Below are positions 22,933 through 33,170 of a stretch of DNA of 64,000 nt, in pieces. The position numbers and the translations under genes are program-made. The stretch is from Corythucha ciliata (lineage: Eukaryota; Arthropoda; Insecta; Hemiptera; Tingidae). Location of the stretch: the NCBI GenBank assembly GCA_038030265.1, contig CM075941.1, positions 14,446,001 to 14,510,000 of the forward strand. The letters run 5' to 3'. A model generated the notes under the pieces. The model searched no databases. It worked only from the letters and a program-made list of their open reading frames with translations, and was not told the origin of the DNA. Each line of letters begins with the position of its first letter. The stretch's first letter is position 1.

Positions 22933-23172
22933 ATTTTTTCTCTAAACTCGAATCGTGTCGGGCTATGTTCTTCCATCGTCGTCCGAAAGATATCACTTTC
23001 ATTTAATTAGTTTATTTGGTGTGAACAATCCGCAGAATTAGTTGTTGAATTAAGGCTTCGCCACACAAAACGCGAACTGCCGTGCGGACTGGTCCGCTCA
23101 ACAAAAAACCATAGCAACGGGGTATAGTATACCTCACCAACGTTTTCAAGGGTTTTTCTTACGCGGACCTGG

Positions 23173-23306
23173 GGGCTTATTCTCTATCCGAATCAATAGC
23201 TTTTTCGAAGTCATATGTTTATTTCATTGATTTTCTTCAAACAAATGAATGAAATAAACACATGGCTGGCGAAAAAAATATTGCTTGTTGTTAGAGAATA
23301 GGCCCC
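23173..23306. mobile_element. Inner MITE 1, CTGG-flanked
   Basis: Arms GGGCTTATTCTC and GAGAATAGGCCCC pair, as do ATGTTTATTTCATT and AATGAAATAAACA. CTGG lies at both ends (23169-23172 and 23307-23310). Confidence 0.75.
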
Positions 23307-23310
23307 CTGG

Positions 23311-23423
23311 GGCCTTATTCTGAACGGTCGGGAAAAAATGCAGCGAGCAAAATAAGAAATAATATTATCCCGCCATATCAACCGCTTTTTGCGGAATTTT
23401 CACACGGCTTCGGAAAACGGCCC
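23311..23423. mobile_element. Inner MITE 2, CTGG-flanked
   Basis: Starts GGCCTTATTCTGAACGG and ends GGCTTCGGAAAACGGCCC, a weaker inverted pair than its neighbour. It shares the CTGG at 23307-23310 with inner MITE 1 and has another at 23424-23427. Confidence 0.55.
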
Positions 23424-24267
23424 CTGGTCCGCGCGGCAGTTCACGTTCAGTGTGGCAAGGCCTTTAGGCAACCCCTACAAATTACTTTTTCAGTAAGATG
23501 GACTTGCTTGTAAAGGCCCGTTCACAAGCTCTATGTTTGTGTTTTGTGGGTTGAGTTGTAGAGCCAGTCGAGAACCGCAAAGAAGCGTGAGAAGGGTGAT
23601 TTTGCTAACAAATTGTGAATGGATAGGGGATCGGAGCTGACTCATTCGACATGTATAGGACCAAAATGCTCAACGTCACACAGGCCGTCCTCCGGGGCAT
23701 CGAGAGAGTTTCTGGTCGCACGGAGGTGACCCGTCGAGAAAATGGGCCTAAACTCTCACACTTCGGGAGGCCTGAGGTTGGTTGGGTCTTCTTTGTGTCC
23801 GGAGCTTAATTGTTGTTTTGGTTAGGGTTTTTCTGTGGATGGAGGTTTTAACTGTGGTCAGAGCTTTGCAATGTTTGAACCATTGTAGTCGTCGGGCTTT
23901 GGCTGTCCAGCGGCAGTTTCTGGTATTTATTTCCTCGAAATGGCATGTTTCTGGTGAAGTTGGCTAATGGCGTGCCCACAAATTTTTCTTGGGAGGGGTT
24001 TTCAAATCACAAAATCATGTATAATATTGTGCATACAATAATTAAAAAAAAATAAATCCTTTATTTATTTTTACGACCCCTCCTTTAGGGGTCTTTTCAT
24101 TCAAGAATTTCAAAAGAGCCTGAGATACTGATAAAATGGGGGGTGCCGTACCCTCACCCATGTCAGGCATGTTAAGTCAGACAATAAGCATTTTAATGGC
24201 ATGAGTCGTCAGTTACGCCATCCACAAGGTGATGAATCGTCTGGGTTAAGCTATTTTTAGGCGTTAA

Positions 24268-24663
24268 GGGGGAGTTGTACATGTGATTCCTCGACCCCCC
24301 TCCAATCTTACCTCTCCTACTCCACGTTACGGAAATTACCGCCGTATTTCTGCACCAATCGTGGACTTCAAGGGCTCATTTAAATCATCAGGAAATTCCG
24401 CACAAGCGTACGATCTTCCTTTTTCATATCTCATCCCTAAAATAACTGTAAAAGGCACACAAGCTTTTACCTTGAAAATTCACACTCTTTCGACGACTTA
24501 TTTAGGAAAGCAAGATCGTACGCTTGTGCGGAATTTCCTGAAGATTTAAATGAGTCCTTGAAGTCCACGATTGGTGCAGAAATACGGCAGTAATTTCCGT
24601 AACGCGGAGTAGGCGAGGTAAGATTGGAGGGGGGTCGAGTAAATACACATGTACAACTCCCCC
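24268..24663. mobile_element. 396-bp TTAA-flanked foldback MITE, copy 1
   Basis: TTAA-GGGGGAGTTG at the left and CAACTCCCCC-TTAA at the right (TTAA at 24264-24267 and 24664-24667). Arms of about 165 bp are near-perfect inverses. The target is verified internally: copy 1 of the host element (near 6188) runs straight through this point with no insertion. A second copy with its centre flipped is at 57682-58075. The features fit a piggyBac-type non-autonomous element. Confidence 0.9.
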
Positions 24664-24903
24664 TTAAGGCTTCAGTTTGTCCATTTTAGAAGCACGATTG
24701 TTCAGTTTCGTCATTTCCCGGGCACCAAATGGTCTTTATAGTCATTTTTTGGGCGTGATTAGCCAGTCAAGCAATTTTATGGCGCGAGAGTGGTCAGTTT
24801 AATCCAGTCCAGTCCAGTCTTATTAATGTGCGTGTAATACTGTGGGGGAGGGGGGTCAATCAGTTGGTAAGGTGGATTTCTTCGGTATGGAAACGCCAGT
24901 CTA

Positions 24904-25038
24904 GGCCTCGTTCACGAGCTCTATGCTATGTGTCTCTGGAGCCTATGCAACCTATCAAAATGCTTCATTTTTCGAGGGAATAAATTTGTTTCGTTGCATA
25001 GACTCCACACAACACAAACGTAGAGCTTGTGAACGGAC
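24904..25038. mobile_element. GGCCCG-type foldback MITE or terminal region, copy 2
   Basis: Counterpart of 5811-5946, here at the right end of composite copy 2. Arms GTTCACGAGCTCTATGC and GTAGAGCTTGTGAACGG pair around ATGCTTCATTTTTCGAGGG. Confidence 0.8.
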
Positions 25039-25044
25039 TTTGAA

Positions 25045-25380
25045 CAATTTTTGATTTGTTTTCTTTTGTTAGACAAATTCGCAAAATTGGGTTTTTGAAA
25101 GGCAAATCTGAGTATGACTTTAAGTTGAGTCAGATCTGCGAAAATGTATTTTTGTGGCGCAAAAGTCAACGAAATGTGTTTTTTTTTTAGAGAGCCTAAT
25201 TCAAAAATGATTTTTTTTTAGTGAGCGTCAACGTAACCAAGTGTGGCGACCCTGAAGGATTTTTACATTTCGATAGTATTTAGGGATGGGCTGGAGCTGC
25301 TCCACTAAGTCTTCGCTTTCGCGTCTAGAGGAAGGCAACTGCTCTCCCCTGCCCCCCTGGCTACGCCAATGATTGGTGTT
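25045..25380. repeat. Type C repeat remnant with shared tail
   Basis: Contains CAGATCTGCGAAAATGTAT, GACCCTGAAGGATTT, then GCAGCTGCTCC-like and AAGTCTTC, ending at CTGGCTACGCCAATG. The same ordered landmarks occur at 57536-58190, where a MITE splits them. CTGGCTACGCC resembles the outer end of the T1 edge module. Confidence 0.65.
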
Positions 25381-28300
25381 TAAATAAGAGAAAAACATGA
25401 AAATAGAGTTTGGAAGCAGCCCGACTAACGTTTATTAACGTTTTATTGAGCCACGCAAAATTGGCATTTAAGTGAACAAATCCTGCAATTTTTTTTTTAA
25501 ACGCGAAATTGGTTTTTTGAAATAGACGAATCCTTGAAATTTGGTGGGTTGCTGATGATGCTATACGAGTTATAACCATAGAATGGAAGGGGGATACAGC
25601 ATAAACCCGACTGTACCCACACAGGTGTCACCGCACCGTGAAGCTAACGCCGGGAGCACGTGCTTCCTTGCCTCCTCCCCCCTTTTGACAAATCCTTCCC
25701 TCTGTTACATCCCTGAGTTAAGGAGAATGAGTGAGAAAACTACGGTGGAAACAAAATCTCCCCCGTCCCTCTCATCTTCGAAGCCTCCACCGTGGTTAAT
25801 TGGCAGGAAATTAATTTGCGGTAAACTCAAAGTCTCATAAAACTTGCTCCGTTTGTGTACGATTGGGGGGGGGGGAGGAATGAGGTTGAGAGCTGAGAGT
25901 GCCGTGATCTCGCGTACGAATCATTTTACTGTTATGTAGGACTGATGTATGTGTTGGTGTGGTGGGGGGGGGAAGCGAAAAGGTTTGGCTTTGTGGAATT
26001 CTCATCAGACAGGTGCCACACACTGTTTTCGACTCTACCCCGCTACTACGCAACAACGCGTCGTCAGAAGAGTGACACCTGTCACAATCGAGTGCAGAGT
26101 CATTTCGTATAGAGAAAGCGTAAAACCCCATGCACGTGATATGCTGGGAGCGAAAGTAAACTCTAAAGCCGCCTCTTTCCCATTAAATAGACAAGTTCCA
26201 GTATTCACGGAGGAAACTCACCTTTTCCACACAATGGGGAGCGGATGAAAAAAAAATCAGAAAATACTCTCCCCCCCCCCGCTTCACGACCGGCCGTTCA
26301 CGACTTCCACCACTAACGCTATCGAAGGAGACAATATAAAAATAATAATGCAACCCATATAATCCTTTTATTAATAGCATTCACCTCGTTATTCTCCCTC
26401 CCCTCCACACTCTTAACCACTGACTATGACAACTCTAGACCCTTCTTATATCATCAAAATTATTTATCGCGTGATAGCCGTTGAGTACATTCTCAAACTA
26501 TAGCTTAGCGGAGAAGGAGAGAGAGAGAGTGAGAGAAAATCCTTCACGAAAGAAAAAAATCGCAGAGGGTGCAAAAAGGAGGGCGGAGAAAGATGGAAAA
26601 GATGAATTTAAGCTTAAAAGGACATTAATTATGACGAAAAGGGTCGTATTATACGTCCCTAGTCCGCTTAAAAAGAAGAGATGAAATGAATTAATTTTCA
26701 AGCTTCTATAAATTGGAATATTTTCCTTTTTTCAGGAATAAGGAATAGAAAAACGTCTACTTTCAGACGTCGCATTTACTGCGCCCCCTCCCCTCTTATT
26801 TAATTGATACTGCGATTTAGTGACGCAGGTAGCGCCTCAAACTGACTCGTTATAGTTGAAATCTGGGTCATAGCGAGTTCAGGCGGAAGGAAAGCGGACG
26901 AATGTTAATTTCAAAACATGTTTTGCGGTTCCATGGCTGGTGGGTTGTGGCTCATCACCTTATATAGGATCAGTTCAAACTTCAAAGTTGAGCGCAAAAG
27001 GGAAAAAATGATGAAAGCGGTACCCACTGCTTGTAAGAGTTGTTATACTGGTAGCGGAGGAGTAATGGGATGAGAAGGAAAGAAGACGAAGAAAAAAAAA
27101 GGATGTGCTTGGTTTACAGGGTGGGGAATGGGATGGTAAGAGGGGGTGAGTTCTCTGGTATTAAAAGGAACGTGATATGGTTGTAGTAGGGGATGATTGA
27201 GGCATGACCAGAGCAAACAAGTAGTGTAGCCTGTGTGGTGTGGGGTTTTGTAACGGGTGGGGTGAGGGGTGGTGGTAGGAAGGAAGGACCTCTATTGTGG
27301 AACGTGGTTCGAATCGTTCGAAAAAGACCGGGGGAAAAAAACAAACTTTTTTCTGTTATATCAAACGGCATATTCAATGAGTTTCTTCTTCTCAAGAGGA
27401 ATTTGAGGGCTCTTAACGAATTCATACGTGATAAAAGCGAGTTGCCCTGAAAAAAGCACCCTGCAATGAAATGAAGCGACAAAAAATGAGATTATTGTAA
27501 AATGAAGGAATTTGATGTGAGCTCAGTGAATACAAAGGTTATGGGGGGATTGGGGAAGCTGGGCCCTTCGGACGCGATTTTCTCTCAATTGTTCGAGTTA
27601 TCCTTTCAAAAGGAATTCCCCTGTTCCCTTTAATCATTAAATTAATTCATTTTTCACCACCTAGCTCTCAATGTTTGCCATTGTGTATAGCACACCAATA
27701 GCTACAAAAAGAAGTACTTTTCGTAATATACTGTAAAGGGAAGGGCAGGGGCTTTTGCAATTCCTTTTCGCCGCCTGAGGCGTTTTACTTTGTGTGTTTT
27801 AGAAAAATGAACGACCAAAAAAAAACATTGAATGTAGTCGACTGATGGTGGAGGGGGGCATCGGATAAACCCAAGCCTCCATTTTTTTAGTCACAAAAAG
27901 CATTATAAAGCGACAGAGTACAAAACAAATAGAAACCCAATTCCGCGGAGAGCTCTATTGTTTATTTTCTTTACCACGAGGGTGATAATGTTTCACGAAC
28001 CGTTAAAAATTTGAAAATTTGAATGATTCTGTTGAACACTCTTATACGAGGTCATTTTGATGACTTTCGCACTAGGTTCCGTTCTACATACAGGTGGCGA
28101 ATAAGGAAAGATGGTTTTTGGTGAATTGATAGGTTGGAGGAGAGGCAATAGATTATGATTGAAAGAGGGGGAAGAATAGCGCACTTCCAATATATACAGC
28201 TAAATTTTCGTTCCCAGAAAATAAGCGATATTCACTGATTAAAAGTATGCAGGGTGGATCCGTATTAGTGTGACAAAACATGTTGGGTAAAACTACGTCA

Positions 28301-29129
28301 AAAGTGTGGTGAAATGGTACCTTCGAAAGTGTCCAACGTCGATCCGTTCCAGAGTTATGATTTTTTTAAGCGGCGCTAGCTTCATAAAAAACCCGTGATT
28401 TCTCGGCTTATATCGCACTAAATCCAAAAAGTGATACCATTTTCAGAAACTACGGATCATTTCCTTCAAGTTTGAGTTCATTTTATTGCTTGAAATAATC
28501 GCCAACACCCATAAATCGGGCATTTTTATCATTAATTCGCGTGGCCTCCATAATTTATACGTTCTACGAAAAGTCGCAGTACGCAAACGGCTTCCTTCAC
28601 AGGCTTTCCAATGCATATCACAAAATCTTCTCCGACTTATAAATTTTCTTTTGGCGTGTTCACATTTCATGTTACCACTGACGTTTCTCACGAAAATGTC
28701 ACGAGAATGCATAAAAACCATGTTTTTACCGAACATGGTCCATTGCCTACGATATTTGGGAAGGGTGCAGGGAAATCGGCAGTTACTCGGCACTTAATAT
28801 CTTACCATGGAGAAGATATCCTAGGCAAGCGACATTAAATTTAACCCCGTAAGCGATATGGTAGGCAACTACGGCTACGTGTGTAATTTGTACAATTGCA
28901 CGCCTTGTATACTTAATATGTATAACGATGTTACTAATCCTAATAAACGTTTTTTTTTACTTGTAGGTATAGCCTCAATATATGCAACTCAACTTGTCGG
29001 AAGCGTGATGGGATATACAACCGATCGCTTGGTCTGAAGACTCAAGATTGTACACAACCTCTGGCGGGCCTGCACCTATAAAAGGGGCCCAGGGCAGAAA
29101 TCTCCATGAGGCCCCGCTAAGTTGAGTTA
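25381..29129. other. Spacer, no gene seen; unresolved block at 28.24-28.83 kb
   Basis: Decayed C-type units to about 25560, then low-complexity spacer with poly-C and poly-G runs. Between 28240 and 28830 the sequence is more complex, starts GCAGGGTGGATCC and opens overlapping frames of 103-116 codons on both strands. None shows a domain, and opposite frames cannot both be genes. It may be part of an unrecognised transposon. Confidence 0.4.
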
Positions 29130-30275
29130 TCTTCAATTTAAAACAGGAAATTAACAGTTTGTCTTTATTTTATCAGAGAATAATTAGCACTGTTCTCAGT
29201 TTGATCAGGAAAATAGCGTTTCTCTAACGTATTTTCCTCATTATTAACCGCAAAATAGCAGGTTTTTCCACTTTTGCAACAAAACGCATTTTCTGTTCAC
29301 CATGCGCTATGAATCAGCGATTTTTCCCAACCGCAAATCAGCGGTTTTTTGTACCTATAACCAATAATTGAGCTTAGATGACCCTATACACGGACATTTG
29401 AGGGATTACTCCCCTTCTCACCGCACCACCCTAGTCACAACTGTGAATTCGCGGGAGTAGGGGGCGCTTTTTAAAACTTGTATCCTCAAAGTTGTCTTCA
29501 GTAGTCGCGAATTGGCGTATTTTCAATTTTTGATGCCGTGAATTAGTGATTTCCCTCCATTTTACCCGCGAATTAGCAATATTTATTAATTTAGTGACAT
29601 AGTAGTGTTTCCAACACGTGAATTAACAAATTCTCTCAAGTTTAGCCACGGATTGGCGTTTTCCTCAATTTCAGCCGCAAAATGAAGATTTTTATTTTCA
29701 TTTTACGCATCGAATTGGCTTTTTTACTCAATTTAGACCGAAAATTAGCCAATCTTCTAATTTTAGCCAGCCTAAACATTGATTTTTTCAAGCTGCAAAT
29801 TACAATTTTTTGCATTTTAGCATCGCATTAGCAATTTTTGTTTCAGTTTTAGCTATAGATTAGCGCTTCTTCTCAGTTCTAGCCGCGAATCAGCGGGTTT
29901 TTTCAACTTTTAGCCACGCATTTACCATTTTTCTCAAGTTTAGCCGCAAATTATCGCTTTCTCTCAATTTTAACATCACAATAGCGCTTCTATAGCTCTT
30001 TAATTCGCTAGTTTTCTCAATTTTAGCCATAGATTGGCCTTTTTCCGCAATTTTAGTCGCCGATTAACTATTTTTGTTCAATTTTTAGCAGCGAGTTAGC
30101 ATTTTTTCTCAATTTGAGCTGAAAATTAGAGTTTTTCTTAATTTTGACCTCAGCTATTTTTTCATAATTTTGGTCTGGAAGTTTGATCGTGAGACTACGA
30201 ATCAGCGCTTTTTCGCGGTTAATAGCCACGAATATTAGCGATTTTTCCAAAGTTTTGGCCGCGGCCAGCAAGTTG
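29130..30275 (+). repeat. Degenerate minisatellite array, type W
   Basis: Same monomer as 9845-10505 (CGAATTAGCGATTTTTC with TCAATTTTAGCC), plus orientation, interrupted by a short unrelated stretch near 29380-29470. Confidence 0.85.
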
Positions 30276-30675
30276 CACATCAGGATATAAGTTCGTTGAA
30301 GGACCTAGTGAAACAGAGGAGGGTGGATGTTCTCCTCTTTAGCTTTAGAAGGTGCGAATTTTCGAAAACGCGAGCCATAAGAAGCGCTTTTGGGGGCTCA
30401 ATTCAGTCCACCCTCTTTGGTGATTTTACCTCACTTGCAACGATTGTCGAGCCGCAACTGAAGCATTGCTTTTGGTTTGGCAGGAATAGTTTTGGACGTG
30501 TCTAATTCCAGTCAAAATTGTCAAATTCTTCTCAACTAACCGGAAAAGGTTTAGACCGGTCAAATGCTCAACACTACTAAATAGTAAGTGCTTATTTCGA
30601 AAAGTCTGTCCGTTGGTTCTTCGGAGAAAATAACCATTTTTACAGCAGAGAGTGAATTATTCTGCAGTGATGCAC

Positions 30676-31515
30676 TGAGACCGAGATAGAGATTGCATTT
30701 TCCGGACCGAGACCGAGATCAAAATTCCATTTTCCGGACCGAGACCGAGACTAAGTCTCATTTTCTCGAGACTTAGTCTCGGTCTCGGTGTGATCCAAAA
30801 AGCACGATGCGTATAGTGCAGTTATAGATCTTTTTACACAGCAAATGAACCCAATCTAATGCTCCCCTCTCCGAAACCGAGGTCTTTAGCCCGGACGTTT
30901 TAAACGGGGGGGAGGGTATCGAAAACCCCCTCTTAGAATAACATTCTCCCCACACGAGTTTTCAGCGATTTGACAAGACCTATACTAGCCTACTAGGGTT
31001 AATCCCATTTTACGCCCATTCTTGGATCGGATGTAAACTTCTTCCCCTCTAAAGTGCAGCATTTTGACCTTACATAGCCCACAAAATGTGTACATATATA
31101 GAGCCATGAGCGGATCTGGGACCTCTCTCAGGGGGAGGTAATCGAAACCCTACCCCCTCCCCATATCCACCACCACCATCTTCCCACCCCACCCCATTCC
31201 TACGTTAAAAGGGATTTTACCAGCTCCAGGGGGGGGGGGGATTTCTGCTGAATTCACTTGAGGGGGGGGGTACACATTAAACGCTCCATAGCCGACCACC
31301 AGCTGCCGGAGAGGGTGAGGTAACAGGGGACCTGTCAAAATCACTCTAAACATATGGGTGGGTAGGTGGCAGGGGTGAACCGTGGGAGAAAGAAGGGTTG
31401 TGATCCCCCCCATCCACCTTCTGTCACTAGACCGAGTCTTTTGAGACGAGACCGAGATCATCTTGCTAATGACCGAGACCGAGACGCGTAAGTCTCGGTC
31501 TCGGTCTCGTGCTCT
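30676..31515. repeat. GACCGAGA foldback pair
   Basis: GACCGAGACCGAGA blocks occur at 30676-30789 and 31428-31515, each containing its own inverse. The first makes a perfect 22-bp hairpin (30738-30759 with 30768-30789), the second a perfect 14-bp hairpin (31472-31485 with 31492-31505). The 640 bp between is C/G-run-rich spacer. The two blocks may be ends of one element, or independent simple-repeat foldbacks. Confidence 0.6.
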
Positions 31516-32892
31516 ACAATCGCTATTATGTGGCTAAGTAATTGACATTGCCTGGTTTTAGTGAGTTTACGCTTCATATTTGACAATTATTGAAGTAGTT
31601 ATGCAACAATATTGACGAATTCCTCACTGTTTGTTCGACCTCCAAGAACCATCACCGCAAAAGGCTTGAAATATTGAACAGAACTGGGATAGATGGCTGA
31701 GAGGTTGTGGTACTCGAGATGGGCAAGGGAGGGGCACTATTTACCGCTACTCTCTCCATAGTCATCACACTCTCCTTGAGACCGACTTCCACGCAGTCCC
31801 TTCTCCAGTTAATTAATTAACGGCCGGGTGGGTTAGATGGGGGGTGGCATTTGTATAATCCGAGTTCCGAGGGTTTCCCACTCATCCCCATGTCAAACCG
31901 CGTGACATCGAAAACCCCTTGGACCCCACCCGCTCCATTGCTGGGGGGATCCTCAAGGCTCACTCAAACCGTCGAACCATCCTCTTACATTGTCACCATC
32001 CTGTTCCAATTTAAGGGGTTTTCTTAATGGAAAGATTTTGGTGATGAAAGGGAGTCTGAGGAGTCGTGGTTCTGATGGTGCTGGGAGCGGGGAAGGGATG
32101 GTCGGATAGCTATTGCCTTCAGAATCCCTCGAATATTTTATACGAAAATGCGGAAAGTCCCAGAGGCAACGAATATGGGTGGAAGGGAGAGGGGGTGTAT
32201 GTCATTAAGGAAACTGAGCTGAATTCGCTCGAGAATTATAACAAAATATATAACGTATAATTATGCCTCTGCCAACTCAGTGGTAATTTAAATTCAAATG
32301 AAGCTTCAAACGTTCTCTCTCCCTTGAATCTAAAGACGAGAGGACAACACGACACCCCCGTCACCCTGCCTCACCCACCTTTTCAGTATTTTGAATAGAA
32401 GGAAGCCTCTTTTGCAAATACAAGAATTTGACTATCACCTTAAAATGTCCGACCATTTTCCTTTAATCCCCCCCCCTAACCTGCCATCGCCTCTGGGTCA
32501 CAATGTCACTTTCTAACATCGCCCAAGACTTGAGAGAAATGAAAAGAGCGAGCGAGAGAGTGGATTTTACTACCCATGGTCGATCTTAAACGCTTAATTT
32601 TACATTCCATTTGAATTCTCTCCAAAAGCGCATTTCTGTTAAAATGCTGAATGTAAGGCGGGTGGGGGGGGGCATCGTGCTTCCATTAGTGATAAAGGAA
32701 TGAGCGTAAAGATGAGGAAGGGGGTGGAGTGTTGCATGAATATTTGCTTGACGGAGAAAGATGGGATGCCTTGCTAAGAGCATTTGAGTTATTTTAGAAG
32801 GAGCAGAACGAAGTAAATTGTTTAAAATATTTTCCCCTCTCCAAAAAAAAAAAATCAGAGGGAAATTTTAACCTTTAAAAATAACTGTTTAA

Positions 32893-33170
32893 GGTCCGTA
32901 TTCATAGTCGCTACTTAAGGCCCGTTCACAAGCTCTATGTTTGTGTTGTGTGGTGTCTATGCAACCTATAAAAATGCTTCATTTTTCGAGGGATTAAATT
33001 TGTTTGGCTGCACAGACTCCACAGAACATAAACATAGAGCTTGTGAACGGGCCTTTAAGTTGAAATTCTCCTAAGTAAAAATCAAATCAGTCTTTGTTGG
33101 AAAAAAATCATCTGTTTCGACGCCCACTTAAGGAAATTTAAGTTTAAGAAATGTCCATGAATACGGGCCT
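32893..33170. mobile_element. Outer GGTCCGTATTCATAG-type MITE, split by another MITE
   Basis: Left end GGTCCGTATTCATAG pairs with CATGAATACGGGCC at the right, and CTACTTAA with later TTAAG-rich sequence. TTAA precedes the left end. The inner MITE at 32919-33054 sits at a TTAA of this element. Outside the insertion, the outer element is about 140 bp. Confidence 0.75.
32919..33054. mobile_element. GGCCCG-type MITE with exact TTAA duplication
   Basis: GGCCCGTTCACAAGCTC at the left and GAGCTTGTGAACGGGCC at the right, with TTAA at 32915-32918 and 33055-33058. Sequence before the first and after the second TTAA is continuous with the outer MITE, so TTAA is the true target duplication of this family. 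Confidence 0.9.

Larger units (their letters stand above)
23054..23463. mobile_element. Outer MITE of a three-element nest
   Basis: Left arm GGCTTCGCCACAC and CGCGAACTGCCG pairs with CGGCAGTTCACG and GTGTGGCAAGGCC on the right. TTAA precedes the left end; the right flank is TTTA. Two smaller foldbacks are inserted in its centre. Confidence 0.75.
23513..25040 (-). mobile_element. Composite element, copy 2, both terminal repeats present
   Basis: Reverse complement of the element at 5811-7182, but here both ends carry the GGCCCGTTCACAAGCTC arm in opposite orientation. This copy therefore defines the element's limits. It has lost about 290 bp of the ACCACAGC block and gained the TTAA-flanked MITE at 24268-24663, which copy 1 lacks. 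No credible protein is encoded. Confidence 0.7.

Noticed and set aside
26498..26701. Complementary 67-codon frames on both strands, one Leu/Phe-rich like a membrane segment
   Set aside because: Purine-rich tract read in both directions; composition alone explains it.
28443..28797. Overlapping 116-codon (minus) and 103-codon (plus) frames
   Set aside because: Both strands are open over the same bases and neither shows a domain, so neither is called as a gene.
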